From assembly GCA_041674705.1 (NCBI GenBank), contig JBAYVF010000020.1:1-33157 (forward strand): 33,157 bases of DNA, read 5' to 3'. This DNA comes from Aquincolibacterium sp041674705 (GTDB lineage: Bacteria > Omnitrophota > Omnitrophia > Omnitrophales > Aquincolibacteriaceae). Numbering within the stretch: the first letter of the stretch is position 1; each line of letters opens with the position of its first letter. The position numbers and the translations under genes are program-made. A model generated the notes under the pieces. The model did not search any database. It was not told the DNA's origin and saw only the letters and a list, made by a program, of their open reading frames with translations. Shown here one piece after another: positions 7,933 to 16,402 of the stretch.

Positions 7933-8448
7933 ATGTCGATCCTGGAAACAGCCGCACAATTTGGGACCTACGCCGTGATGGCAGGGGTCCTCATCTTCGC
8001 TTTGGGGGTCGTGACCCTCCGGAATCTTTTCCACTGCGCGCTTTGTCTTGCAGCGGCCCTGATCGGAACGGCGGTCCTTTATGTCGTCCTCCGGGCCGAG
8101 TACCTCGCGGCGATCCAGATCCTTCTCTATGTCGGCGCCGTGGTGACGCTTGTGATCTTCGCCATCATGCTCACGGAACATATCGCGCAAAAGACCGTCC
8201 GGCAGAATAATTCGCAGAGCCCGCTAGCGATCGTGGGACTGCTGGGCTTCGTGGCCTTGCTCGCCGGCGTGATCCTGAAAACACCCTGGCCGGTCACCCA
8301 GGCCGCACTTAAAGCCAAGGTTTCGGTCATGGGACTCGGCGAAGCTTTGATGGGCGCCTACGTTTTTCCGTTTGAGGTCATCTCGATCATCCTGATCGCG
8401 GCCCTGATCGGCACGGTGGTCATCGCTAAAAAGGATGATGCCCAATGA
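7933..8448 (+). CDS. nuoJ: NADH:quinone oxidoreductase subunit J
   Basis: The 171-residue protein has five hydrophobic helices with the conserved region EYLAAIQILLYVGAVVTLVIFAIML in helix 3, which in known structures contains the flexible pi-bulge segment linking quinone chemistry to proton pumping. It overlaps nuoK by ATGA at 8445. No strong ribosome site is visible; the 3-base spacing from nuoH suggests coupled translation. Confidence 0.93.
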   Translation: MSILETAAQFGTYAVMAGVLIFALGVVTLRNLFHCALCLAAALIGTAVLYVVLRAEYLAAIQILLYVGAVVTLVIFAIMLTEHIAQKTVRQNNSQSPLAIVGLLGFVALLAGVILKTPWPVTQAALKAKVSVMGLGEALMGAYVFPFEVISIILIAALIGTVVIAKKDDAQ

Positions 8449-8759
8449 TCGGAATTCCTCTGTCCCATATCCTGATTTTCTCATTAATTCTTTTCGCGAT
8501 CGGTGTTTACGGCGCGCTCGTACGGCGCAACATCATCGGTATCCTGATCTCGATCGAACTCATGCTGAACGCCGCCAATATCAATCTGATCGCGTTCTCG
8601 AAATACACATCCCTTTCCCCGGAAACCGGGCAGATCTTCGCCCTGTTCGTGATGGCGATCGCCGCCACCGCCGCCGCAGTGGGACTTGCGATCGTCCTGG
8701 CTCTTTACCGCGTCCGGAAAACCGTCCAAGCCGATGAGGTTAATTTACTGAAATGGTAA
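8445..8759 (+). CDS. nuoK: NADH:quinone oxidoreductase subunit K (second membrane Glu missing)
   Basis: The 104-residue, three-helix antiporter-like subunit has the first essential glutamate in SIELMLNAANI (E36 of E. coli NuoK). In helix 3 the family normally reads AAAEAAVGLA, with a glutamate equivalent to E72. Here the aligned stretch is AATAAAVGLA and the position is alanine. The codons GCC-GCC-ACC-GCC-GCC-GCA are clear in the sequence. The rest of the protein is typical, including the GQIFALFV lead-in. The loss may be natural variation or a sequencing/assembly error, but it would remove one proton-relay carboxylate. Confidence 0.93.
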   Translation: MIGIPLSHILIFSLILFAIGVYGALVRRNIIGILISIELMLNAANINLIAFSKYTSLSPETGQIFALFVMAIAATAAAVGLAIVLALYRVRKTVQADEVNLLKW

Positions 8760-8766
8760 CCCTTAA

Positions 8767-8786
8767 AAATTTCAAATTTGAAATTT
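8767..8786. repeat. 20-bp perfect palindrome between nuoK and nuoL
   Basis: AAATTTCAAA followed by TTTGAAATTT is self-complementary over 20 bases and is extended by a further CAAATTC. It lies in the 52-base nuoK-nuoL gap, just before the nuoL ribosome site AGAAGGA. Confidence 0.7.
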
Positions 8787-8811
8787 CAAATTCAGCGCAA
8801 AGAAGGACAGC

Positions 8812-10752
8812 ATGACCTCCGACCAGATTATCTGGGTTCCTCTACTCCCATTCATTGCCTTTATTGTTAATATTCTCGCCGGACGCTGGCTTAAAAATCG
8901 CGCGGCTTTGTGTTCCATCGCCACGAGTTCCATCGCCTGCGTGATCGCGCTCCCTGTCTGCTGGAAGGTTTTCAACGGCGCGCACTTCGCCCATCAGGGA
9001 ACCTGGCTCATGCTCGGCACCGTCCCGCTCAAGTTCGGTTATTTGATGGATCCGCTTTCCGCGACGCTCCTTTTCATGGTCACAATCGTCGGCACCCTGA
9101 TCCAGATCTATGCCGCCGGTTACATGCACGGCGACCCGCGTTACAGCCGGTTCTTCGCGTATGTTTCCCTTTTCATGTCCGCGATGCTCACGCTCGTGAT
9201 CTCGGATAACTACCTTCTCTTTTTCATGTCCTGGGAGATCATGGGACTTTGCTCGTATCTTCTGATCGGCTTTTATTTTGAGAAAGCTTCCGCCGCAAAC
9301 GCTTCCCTCAAGGCCTTTCTCACCACGCGGATCGGCGACATCGGATTCCTCCTGGGATTCCTGACGCTTTTCACCGCGATCGGCACGCTGAACTTCGCTC
9401 AAATGAACACGATCATGGCCGGGGCACACGGCGGTCCTGACGCTTTAAATACGGGTCTTCTGGCCCTGGCGGCTCTTCTTATTTTTTGCGGCACGATCGG
9501 CAAGTCCGCACAATTCCCGCTGCATGTGTGGTTGCCGGATGCTATGGAAGGCCCGACACCCGTGAGCGCCCTCATCCACGCGGCCACCATGGTCGCGGCC
9601 GGTGTTTTCCTGGTCGCGCGTTCTTTTAGCCTTTTTATGGTCGTCCCGAATATCCTCCCGATCGTCACCGCGATCGGAACGATCACAGCTTTCATGGCCG
9701 CGTTCATCGCGCTCACGCAAAATGACATCAAGCGTGTCCTGGCCTATTCGACGATCTCGCAACTCGGATACATGGTCACTGCGATGGGTCTTTCGGGCCT
9801 CGGTGCCGGAACCTTTCATCTCATCACGCACGCCTTCTTCAAAGCCCTGCTTTTCCTTGGCGCCGGCAGCGTGATTCACGGCGCGCATGTTCAGGACATT
9901 CGCGAGATGGGCGGCCTTTTCAAAAAAATGCCGCAGACAGCGATCACGTTCATCATTGCAAGCCTTGCGCTTTCCGGGGTTCCGCCGCTTTCCGGATTCT
10001 GGTCGAAAGACGAGATCCTGCTCGCGGCATTCGGTTCCGGAAATTTTCTGGTCTTCGGCATCCTGCTTCTCACGGCGTTCATGACGGCCTTCTATATGTT
10101 CCGTCTTATCTTCATGACATTTTTTGGCACGGCCCGGAATCACGACGTCCACGCCCACGAATCCCCTTCTCTTATGACCGTGCCTCTTTGGTGCCTTGCG
10201 GTGGGATCCGTCGTGATCGGGATCCCCGGTTCCCCGTTCATGCACCACTGGTTCCAGAAGTTCATGGCGCACATGGTCCATTACCCGGAATACGAGCCTT
10301 CCGCTTTTGTCATGACCTGCTCGGTGGTGGTGGCGGCCTTTGGGATCGGCCTCGCAGGCGTTATGTATCTCGGCCAAAAGCATTGGGCCGCGGCTGTCGC
10401 AAGAACGTTTCCGTCTTTTTACCGCCTTTCTTTCAATAAATTTTATTTTGACGAGCTCTATTCCGCTTATCTCATAAAACCTTTCAATGCGCTCGGCCGC
10501 AAACTGTTCGGCTTTGATGAAAAAGTGATCGACGGAGCGGTGAACGGCACGGGGCAAAACACCCTCTTCCTGAGCGGCCTGAAGAACTGGATCGATAAAT
10601 ATATCGTGGATGGCGCCGTAAATTTCATGGGGACAGCGGTTTATTTTCTCAATTCGTTCACCAAACGCGTCCAGACCGGCTTTGTTCAGAATTATCTTTT
10701 GATCGTGTTTTTTGTTTTGATCGTTTTCCTTGCTTTCGAACTGAAATTTTAA
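8812..10752 (+). CDS. nuoL: NADH:quinone oxidoreductase subunit L
   Basis: The 646-residue distal proton-pumping subunit has about 16 helices. The pump residues of the family are present: the glutamate in FFMSWEIMGLCSYLL, the lysine in IGKSAQFPLHVWLPDAMEGPTP, the histidine in LIHAATMVAAG and the lysine in FWSKDEIL. The C-terminal hydrophobic helix fits the long lateral helix that packs along M and N. AAGGA stands 4 bases before the ATG. nuoM follows after 15 bases. Confidence 0.96.
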   Translation: MTSDQIIWVPLLPFIAFIVNILAGRWLKNRAALCSIATSSIACVIALPVCWKVFNGAHFAHQGTWLMLGTVPLKFGYLMDPLSATLLFMVTIVGTLIQIYAAGYMHGDPRYSRFFAYVSLFMSAMLTLVISDNYLLFFMSWEIMGLCSYLLIGFYFEKASAANASLKAFLTTRIGDIGFLLGFLTLFTAIGTLNFAQMNTIMAGAHGGPDALNTGLLALAALLIFCGTIGKSAQFPLHVWLPDAMEGPTPVSALIHAATMVAAGVFLVARSFSLFMVVPNILPIVTAIGTITAFMAAFIALTQNDIKRVLAYSTISQLGYMVTAMGLSGLGAGTFHLITHAFFKALLFLGAGSVIHGAHVQDIREMGGLFKKMPQTAITFIIASLALSGVPPLSGFWSKDEILLAAFGSGNFLVFGILLLTAFMTAFYMFRLIFMTFFGTARNHDVHAHESPSLMTVPLWCLAVGSVVIGIPGSPFMHHWFQKFMAHMVHYPEYEPSAFVMTCSVVVAAFGIGLAGVMYLGQKHWAAAVARTFPSFYRLSFNKFYFDELYSAYLIKPFNALGRKLFGFDEKVIDGAVNGTGQNTLFLSGLKNWIDKYIVDGAVNFMGTAVYFLNSFTKRVQTGFVQNYLLIVFFVLIVFLAFELKF

Positions 10753-10767
10753 AATGAAGGAGTCTTT

Positions 10768-12246
10768 ATGACGTCTCATATTCTGTCCTGGATCATTTTT
10801 ACGCCCTTGATCGGCGCATTCATCATTTTATTTGTGCCGAAAAACGCGACCCACTGCATCAAATGGATCGCGCTCTCGACCACCGGGATCGTAACAGCGC
10901 TTACCGGCTACGCGCTTACGCTTTTCCAGCCCGCGCAGGCCGGATTCCAGATGATGGAACGGGCCTCGTGGATCCCGCAATTCGGCGTCCAGTACCTTCT
11001 GGGGACGGACGGGATCAGTTTCCCCATGGTTTTCCTGACCGCGATCATTTCGCTGGTCGCCTGCCTTGCCTCTTTCCCGCATGTACGCGTGAAAGAAGGC
11101 CGCGAAAAGGAATATTATTTCCTGTACCTCCTGCTTGAGACCGGCATGATGGGGACTTTCCTCGCGCTCGATCTTTTCCTTTTTTATGTGCTCTGGGAAG
11201 TGGTGCTTGTCCCGATGTATTTTTTGATCGGGATCTGGGGCGGACCGCGCCGTGAATACGCCGCGATCAAGTTCTTCCTTTACACGCTGGCGGGTAGTTT
11301 GTTCATGTTGCTGGGGATCCTCGGCGTTTACTTTGCCGCAGCGCCGCACACGTTTGATATGACGCTGCTTGTCGGGATGCCTCGCGGGCTTCTCTTCCAG
11401 CAGATCGTTTTCATGGCATTCTTCCTCGGCTTCGCGATCAAGGTGCCGATCTTTCCGTTCCACACCTGGCTCCCGGATGCGCACGTCGAAGCTCCGACAC
11501 CGATCAGCGTGATCCTCGCCGGCGTCCTCCTGAAAATGGGCACGTATGGTTTCTTCCGTTTCAGTTACCCGCTTTTCCCGGACGCCACACACTGGTTCCA
11601 GCCCGCCATGGCGGTCCTGGCCATCGTCGGTATCATCTACGGCGGATTTGTGGCGCTTGCGCAAACGGACTTTAAAAAAATGGTCGCTTACTCAAGCGTC
11701 AGCCACATGGGATTTGTGTTGCTCGGACTGGCGGCTCTGAACGCGAACGGTTTCCGCGGAGCGATGCTCCAGATGTTCACCCACGGCACCATTACCGGCG
11801 GGCTCTTCCTCTTGGTCGGTGTTCTTTATGACCGCGCTCACACCCGTGAATTGAATGACTTCGGCGGCCTCGGCGTTAAAATGCCGGCTTACGCTGGATT
11901 CCTGACCTTTTTTGCGCTGGCCTCACTCGGCCTTCCGGGTCTTTCGGGATTTATCAGTGAATTTCTCGCGCTCTTGGGTTCGTACCAATACTCCAAGGTG
12001 GTGACCGGGCTTTCCACGATCGGCATTCTTCTCGCCGCGGCGTATCTTCTTTACATGATCCAGCGCGTCCTGCTCGGGAAACTCAATCCGAAATGGGCCG
12101 GGCTCGGCGATATCAAGTTCGCGGAGGTTCTCACGCTTGCCCCGCTCATGGTCCTCATCCTCGGGATCGGCGTTTATCCGCGGATCATTCTGGATTACAT
12201 GATCCCGACACTCGATGGTTTACTCAAAGCCTTAAAGGTCTCATAA
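10768..12246 (+). CDS. nuoM: NADH:quinone oxidoreductase subunit M
   Basis: This 492-residue antiporter-type proton pump keeps the expected charged residues: glutamate in LWEVVLVPMYFLIG, lysine in IKVPIFPFHTWLPDAHVEAPTP, lysine in LLKMGTYGF and glutamate in GFISEFLALLG. Its ribosome site AAGGAG lies 5 bases before the ATG and is one of the strongest in the operon. A repeat-filled gap of about 150 bases follows before nuoN. Confidence 0.96.
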   Translation: MTSHILSWIIFTPLIGAFIILFVPKNATHCIKWIALSTTGIVTALTGYALTLFQPAQAGFQMMERASWIPQFGVQYLLGTDGISFPMVFLTAIISLVACLASFPHVRVKEGREKEYYFLYLLLETGMMGTFLALDLFLFYVLWEVVLVPMYFLIGIWGGPRREYAAIKFFLYTLAGSLFMLLGILGVYFAAAPHTFDMTLLVGMPRGLLFQQIVFMAFFLGFAIKVPIFPFHTWLPDAHVEAPTPISVILAGVLLKMGTYGFFRFSYPLFPDATHWFQPAMAVLAIVGIIYGGFVALAQTDFKKMVAYSSVSHMGFVLLGLAALNANGFRGAMLQMFTHGTITGGLFLLVGVLYDRAHTRELNDFGGLGVKMPAYAGFLTFFALASLGLPGLSGFISEFLALLGSYQYSKVVTGLSTIGILLAAAYLLYMIQRVLLGKLNPKWAGLGDIKFAEVLTLAPLMVLILGIGVYPRIILDYMIPTLDGLLKALKVS

Positions 12247-12248
12247 AG

Positions 12249-12385
12249 ATGAAATTCGAAACTCGAAGCACGAAACTCGAAACAAATACAAAATCCGAAT
12301 GCCCTAAAACAAAAAACGATTTGTTTGGTGTTTGGGTCATTAAGATTTGCTTCGGATTTCGATATTCGGATTTCGGATTTTTACA
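12249..12385. repeat. repeat element between nuoM and nuoN
   Basis: The gap is built of short related words: CGAAACTCGAA and CGAAAC near 12255-12285, AATCCGAAT near 12292, and their inverted forms GATTTCG, ATTCGGATTTCGGATTT near 12354-12380. The arms are inverted relative to each other around a central ACAAAAAACGATTTGTTTG-like section. It encodes nothing sensible, but it keeps a frame open upstream of nuoN (from 12347) that imitates an N-terminal extension. Confidence 0.6.
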
Positions 12386-12397
12386 AAGGATCGCTTC

Positions 12398-13804
12398 ATG
12401 AATGCCATCGAGAGTTTGAAATACTTCATTCCCGAACTGATTTTATTGGGTGGCGCATTTGCGGCGCTCACACTGGATTTCTTTGTAAAGCAAAAGAAAC
12501 TCGTCGGAGAATTCTCCCTCCTCGTGATCGTTGCCGCGTTTTGCCTGGTAAAGGCTCCGGCCCAGCCGACCCCCCTCTTTTTCGGGTTGTTCCATCTGGA
12601 TGCCTTCGCGCATTTCTTCCGTTATCTGGCCCTGGCGGCCGTCGGCGTGACGATCCTGCTCTCGCTCGGTTACGCCCCCATCCAAAAACGCTACGCCGGA
12701 GAGTTCTACGGCCTTTTTCTTTTCATGGCTTTCGCCCTCATCCTGGTTGCGGCGGCCAATAATCTCCTCATGATCTTTCTCGCCATCGAATTCGTATCGC
12801 TTATCTCTTACCTGCTTGTGGGATTCCTGAAAAATGATCCCAAATCCAAGGAAGCCGCCATCAAGTACCTTCTCTTCGGAAGCGTTTGCTCCGCCGTCAT
12901 GCTCTACGGTATGTCGCTTCTTTACGGCGCTTCCGGATCGCTCGATCTTCCGGTGATCGGAAATGCCCTGCTTTACGCCCCTTTTAAACCGCTGGCGATC
13001 GCTGCCGCCCTTTTCTTTTTTGTCGGACTGGGCTTCAAGATCTCGATGGCGCCTTTCCATATGTGGGCGCCGGACGTTTATGAAGGCGCTCCCACGCCGG
13101 TCACCGCTTTCCTCACGGTCGCGCCCAAGGCCCTCGGCTTCGCGGTCCTGATCCGCGTGCTCGACATGATCTTCCTGAATTTCAGAGAAATCTGGAGTCC
13201 TGTGCTTGTGATCCTGTCCATTCTGACCATGACGGTCGGTAACATCACCGCGGTCTCTCAGTCGAACATCAAGCGGTTCCTGGCTTATTCCTCGATCGCG
13301 CAGGCCGGGTATATTCTGATGGGCCTTGCGGTATTTTCCATTCTCGGCCGGGGCGCCGTCCTGATCTATTTAGTCACTTATCTTTTGACGAATTTGGGCG
13401 CATTCGCGGTGGTGCTCTTTGTCGGAGGCGAGACTCAAAGCGACTCGCTGGACGCTTACGCCGGCCTCTCCCAGCGTTCTCCCGCTGCCGCAGCCATGCT
13501 CACGATCTTTCTTCTTTCCCTGGCCGGTCTTCCGCCCCTCGCGGGTTTCATCGGAAAATACTATGTGTTCGCCGCCGCCATTCAGGCAAAATTCATCACA
13601 CTGACGATCTTCGCCGCCATTAATAGCGTGATCGCGGCCTATTATTATTTCCGGATCATCCGCCTCATGTATCTGACGCCGGCCACAGGCCCTGCTTTCC
13701 CCGCCCCCTCGAAAGCCCTGACGATCGCTCTTTGGGCCCTCTTCTTGGGCGTGTTGGCGATGGGTATTTTCCCGGGCTTTTTTATCACCCGTATCTTGGG
13801 ATAA
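12398..13804 (+). CDS. nuoN: NADH:quinone oxidoreductase subunit N
   Basis: The 468-residue antiporter-type subunit keeps the glutamate in FLAIEFVSLISYLLVG, the lysine in GFKISMAPFHMWAPDVYEGAPTP, the lysine in VAPKALGF and the lysine in GFIGKYYVF. I chose ATG 12398 because AAAGGA stands 7 bases upstream and the product then matches family length. A frame open from 12347 would add 17 residues made of repeat sequence. It is the last nuo gene, and the pseudouridine synthase starts 3 bases after its stop. Confidence 0.95.
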   Translation: MNAIESLKYFIPELILLGGAFAALTLDFFVKQKKLVGEFSLLVIVAAFCLVKAPAQPTPLFFGLFHLDAFAHFFRYLALAAVGVTILLSLGYAPIQKRYAGEFYGLFLFMAFALILVAAANNLLMIFLAIEFVSLISYLLVGFLKNDPKSKEAAIKYLLFGSVCSAVMLYGMSLLYGASGSLDLPVIGNALLYAPFKPLAIAAALFFFVGLGFKISMAPFHMWAPDVYEGAPTPVTAFLTVAPKALGFAVLIRVLDMIFLNFREIWSPVLVILSILTMTVGNITAVSQSNIKRFLAYSSIAQAGYILMGLAVFSILGRGAVLIYLVTYLLTNLGAFAVVLFVGGETQSDSLDAYAGLSQRSPAAAAMLTIFLLSLAGLPPLAGFIGKYYVFAAAIQAKFITLTIFAAINSVIAAYYYFRIIRLMYLTPATGPAFPAPSKALTIALWALFLGVLAMGIFPGFFITRILG

Positions 13805-13807
13805 GGC

Positions 13808-14689
13808 GTGCGGAACCTTTCCGTTTCTGAAAAAACGTTTCTTCAGGATTTCCTCTTTCAGGCCCTTAAAGACCTCAAAAAAACAAAGATCAAACAGATC
13901 CTGAAATTTGGCTCTGTCCGCGTCAACGGCCGGGTGACCACCTGGTACCAGCATCCCTTAAAACCCGGCGACAAGATCGAGATCCTGGGCAAGGAACGCG
14001 CTTCCGTGGAACGCTCCAAAGCCGAGCTGGGTCTGAAGATCCCCTATGAAGATGACGCGGTCCTGGTAGTGGAAAAGCCGGCGGGACTTTTGACGATGGG
14101 GACCGAGCGGGAAAAAGAGGCGACGCTTTACTTCATGCTCAATGAATACGAGCGTTCCAAAACAAAAGATGAAAGCGGCCGCGTTTATATCGTGCACCGG
14201 CTGGACCGGGATGCGTCGGGATTGATCGTTTTCGCGAAGAGTGATGCCATCAAACGCACACTGCAGGGTCACTGGGAACTCGCCACGAAGAAATATTATG
14301 CGATCACGGAGGGTACGCCTAAGGAGAAATCGGGAACGATCGAGAATTTCCTTCGAGAGGATGATTTCAAGCGGGTCTACAGCGTTTCAAAAAACCATCC
14401 TGAAGCCCAGCGCGCTGTGACGCATTACCGTGTACTCCGTGAGAACGGCGGCTACGCGCTCCTGGAAGTGACGCTTGAAACCGGCCGCAAGAACCAGATC
14501 CGCGTCCACCTCTCCGGCCTCGGGTGCCCCATCATGGGCGATGAAAAATATGGCGCCAAGTCCGACCCCTTTCGCCGCCTCGCGCTCCACGCCTGCTTCC
14601 TCTCATTCCCCCATCCCGTCACGGGAGAACTCAAGACCTTCAAGTCCTCACTCCCCGCCCCTTTCAAAAAGATCTTTCCGGCCATATAG
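13808..14689 (+). CDS. S4-domain RluA-family pseudouridine synthase
   Basis: The 293-residue protein has an N-terminal S4 RNA-binding domain near residues 15-60 (IKQILKFGSVRVNGR) and a pseudouridine synthase domain with the catalytic motif HRLDRDASGLIVFAK, then TGRKNQIRVHLSGLGCPIMGD. Such enzymes convert uridine to pseudouridine in rRNA or tRNA; the target cannot be told from sequence. The start is GTG, 3 bases after nuoN, so it is read as the last gene of the nuo transcript although it has no obvious link to respiration. A terminator follows. Confidence 0.92.
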   Translation: MRNLSVSEKTFLQDFLFQALKDLKKTKIKQILKFGSVRVNGRVTTWYQHPLKPGDKIEILGKERASVERSKAELGLKIPYEDDAVLVVEKPAGLLTMGTEREKEATLYFMLNEYERSKTKDESGRVYIVHRLDRDASGLIVFAKSDAIKRTLQGHWELATKKYYAITEGTPKEKSGTIENFLREDDFKRVYSVSKNHPEAQRAVTHYRVLRENGGYALLEVTLETGRKNQIRVHLSGLGCPIMGDEKYGAKSDPFRRLALHACFLSFPHPVTGELKTFKSSLPAPFKKIFPAI

Positions 14690-14716
14690 AACAACGCACG
14701 CAACCTTTACGCGATT

Positions 14717-14750
14717 AGTGACAGTCACCAAGAGTGACTGTCACTATTTT
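14717..14750 (+). terminator. intrinsic terminator ending the nuo-pseudouridine synthase unit
   Basis: AGTGACAGTCAC at 14717-14728 and GTGACTGTCACT at 14734-14745 make a perfect 12-bp stem with the 5-base loop CAAGA. ATTTTAG follows on the plus strand. The run of U is short, but the stem is long and it stands 28 bases after the last plus-strand gene. Confidence 0.8.
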
Positions 14751-14838
14751 AGAATCAGCGAAGCAACACCGTGGTGTAGCCTAATTCTATTATAGCCAAA
14801 TCAAACACTAATAGCTTTATAGGTGTGTTATATCCTGA

Positions 14839-15111
14839 TTAAATGATAATCAGAATTCTACCTGTTAATACGAAATATGTGATAACTAAACCAGTTAAAA
14901 AAACCAAAGACCATACAATCTGACAAAAAATGCGAAATTTTTTAGGGAGCTTATCCGGATGTAGTCCCATGGCTTTCCATTCCAGCTCCGCTCCTCTGCC
15001 TTTCATGAAAAAACCGGGGTTTACTATTCCTATGATTGATCCAGCTAACCAGACCAATAGGCAAATAATAACGGGACCAGAGGGATGCTGTTGGGATATT
15101 TTGTCTATCAT
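14839..15111 (-). CDS. hypothetical small membrane protein
   Basis: This 90-residue protein has two hydrophobic helices, about residues 12-34 and 65-88, joined by a polar, basic loop with WKAMGLHPDKLPKKFR. I do not recognise a family. It is the last of three closely spaced AT-rich genes on the minus strand, 16 bases after its neighbour, and shares that neighbour's low GC content and codon use, unlike the GC-richer flanks. GGA about 11 bases before the ATG is a weak ribosome site. Confidence 0.65.
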   Translation of the reverse strand: MIDKISQQHPSGPVIICLLVWLAGSIIGIVNPGFFMKGRGAELEWKAMGLHPDKLPKKFRIFCQIVWSLVFLTGLVITYFVLTGRILIII

Positions 15112-15127
15112 CTACAGTTTCCTGTCC

Positions 15128-15706
15128 TTAATACCTAAACAAAATCCGCAGAATAAAAACTCCGCAGCTTACCAATGCGATTATTCCTGATATAAAACAA
15201 GCACCAAAAAGAACAGCGTGTATTGCCAGAGGCAACATTCCCTTTAATTCTACGCCCACCCATAAACCCAGACTAAAGGATATTATTAAAATCAAGAAAG
15301 ATATTAATAATGACCCGAATCTTTGACGATAGGAAAATGGTTTTTCCGGTAGTTCATTAGTAATGGTTTTATCTGGTAAGGCGTACAAAATCACCCACCC
15401 TAATAAGTAAACGAGCCCCAACAATCCCCACCACATAGAACGCCCTTTACTTTTTGCATACAAACACATCCCCCAAACGCACGAGATGAAAGCAATAAGC
15501 CATAGACTAAGGTAAACTGAACCGTGCATCCACATCGCAATGGCCGAGTTTCGATCGGGTTCTCCCATCGCAAAGTCAGCGACCCGAAGCACATCATTTT
15601 TATGAGCTAGGGTCATTAGCGCATTGATGATGAGTCCCCCGACAACGGGAAGGATAACGCCCACGCCAATAAAAAGATTGGAGGCCTGCAAATATTTTTT
15701 ATTCAT
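15128..15706 (-). CDS. hypothetical polytopic membrane protein
   Basis: The 192-residue protein has about five membrane helices, near residues 8-30, 62-84, 90-110, 130-153 and 162-187. Helix 3 is preceded by KSKGRSMWWGLLGLVYLLGW, which resembles small 'bacterial inner membrane' families without a known role. It lies 20 bases after the secreted protein gene and 16 bases before the small membrane protein, so the three are likely cotranscribed. The region is AT-rich. No function can be given. Confidence 0.7.
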   Translation of the reverse strand: MNKKYLQASNLFIGVGVILPVVGGLIINALMTLAHKNDVLRVADFAMGEPDRNSAIAMWMHGSVYLSLWLIAFISCVWGMCLYAKSKGRSMWWGLLGLVYLLGWVILYALPDKTITNELPEKPFSYRQRFGSLLISFLILIISFSLGLWVGVELKGMLPLAIHAVLFGACFISGIIALVSCGVFILRILFRY

Positions 15707-15726
15707 TTTGAATACTCATATAAATA

Positions 15727-16281
15727 TTATGGTTTCTTGAACGCCAAGGTTTCCAACAGAGAGTCAAAATCACTTACATCTTTTGAGTATCGATCAGGGA
15801 AGGTCATAAATGCTAAAGAGCACATATAGCTCTGACCATCAGCCCGCTCTCGCATAAAATATAACATTTTTTGTTTCAGCTCCCGGCTATTTTCATTATT
15901 AGGATTCGCTCCCGCCAGGCTGATAACTTCTACTATTTTCACGCCTTCTTTTTCTTTTTTCAGCTCTGAAAGCCACTGCATTTGGCGCTGACTATTTCTA
16001 TCGATTTCTTTTAGTTTTTCAAGTTCTTGCTCCAAGGTTACATTTTTTTCAACGGGCCAACACGCTAAACCTATAAGAGTTGGAAATTTTTCCAAAGAAA
16101 GAATCATTCCTTGTCCTCGCCCTAGTTTAGCATTCCATTCTGATGGAATTTGGAATTGAAATCTCAAATCGTGATGAATGAATGTTCCATCCTTCAATTC
16201 ATATTCACTCCCTGCAAAAACCTTTCCAAGTAATAAAAAAACGAAAATCAGCATAGACAAGAGCTTGAGTGTTTTCTTCAC
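15727..16281 (-). CDS. hypothetical secreted protein
   Basis: The 184-residue protein begins with a clear signal peptide (KKTLKLLSMLIFVFLLLG, cleavage probably after VFA near residue 23). The mature part is mixed alpha/beta, with FQIPSEWNAKLG and a charged helical stretch (EKLKEIDRNSQRQ). No catalytic motif is evident. The start is GTG at 16281 with AAAGGAG at good spacing. It is the first gene of the AT-rich three-gene set and would place a soluble protein outside the membrane next to two membrane partners; whether they interact is unknown. Confidence 0.75.
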   Translation of the reverse strand: MKKTLKLLSMLIFVFLLLGKVFAGSEYELKDGTFIHHDLRFQFQIPSEWNAKLGRGQGMILSLEKFPTLIGLACWPVEKNVTLEQELEKLKEIDRNSQRQMQWLSELKKEKEGVKIVEVISLAGANPNNENSRELKQKMLYFMRERADGQSYMCSLAFMTFPDRYSKDVSDFDSLLETLAFKKP

Positions 16282-16336
16282 GAATCTCTCCTTTTGTATT
16301 AATAGTTCATCACTTTGGCTACTTCTTGGTTATCGA

Positions 16337-16378
16337 CCACCCCGAAGGATGGGATTAGACAAATTTTGAGTCTGTCCC
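16337..16378 (-). repeat. two adjacent hairpins in a 121-base gap
   Basis: In the minus-strand sense, GGGACAGAC and GTCTAATCCC (16378 down to 16351) pair around a 9-base loop, resembling degenerate GGGACAGAC...GTCTGTCCC palindromes often seen near REP-associated transposases. It is followed by CCATCC-TTCG-GGGTGG (16352 down to 16337), a 6-bp stem with a stable UUCG loop. No U run follows, so it is not a standard terminator. The rest of 16282-16402 holds only the ribosome site of the next gene. Confidence 0.5.
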
Positions 16379-16402
16379 TCGCCACCAGCTATCGAACAAT
16401 GC

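Noticed and set aside
12347..12397. N-terminal extension of NuoN
   Set aside because: The codons are repeat sequence, and a good ribosome site precedes ATG 12398.
16340..16385. tRNA-Leu-like anticodon arm (CTCAAAA loop) on the minus strand
   Set aside because: No acceptor stem, D arm or proper T arm can be built; the sequence fits a GGGACAGAC-type palindrome better.
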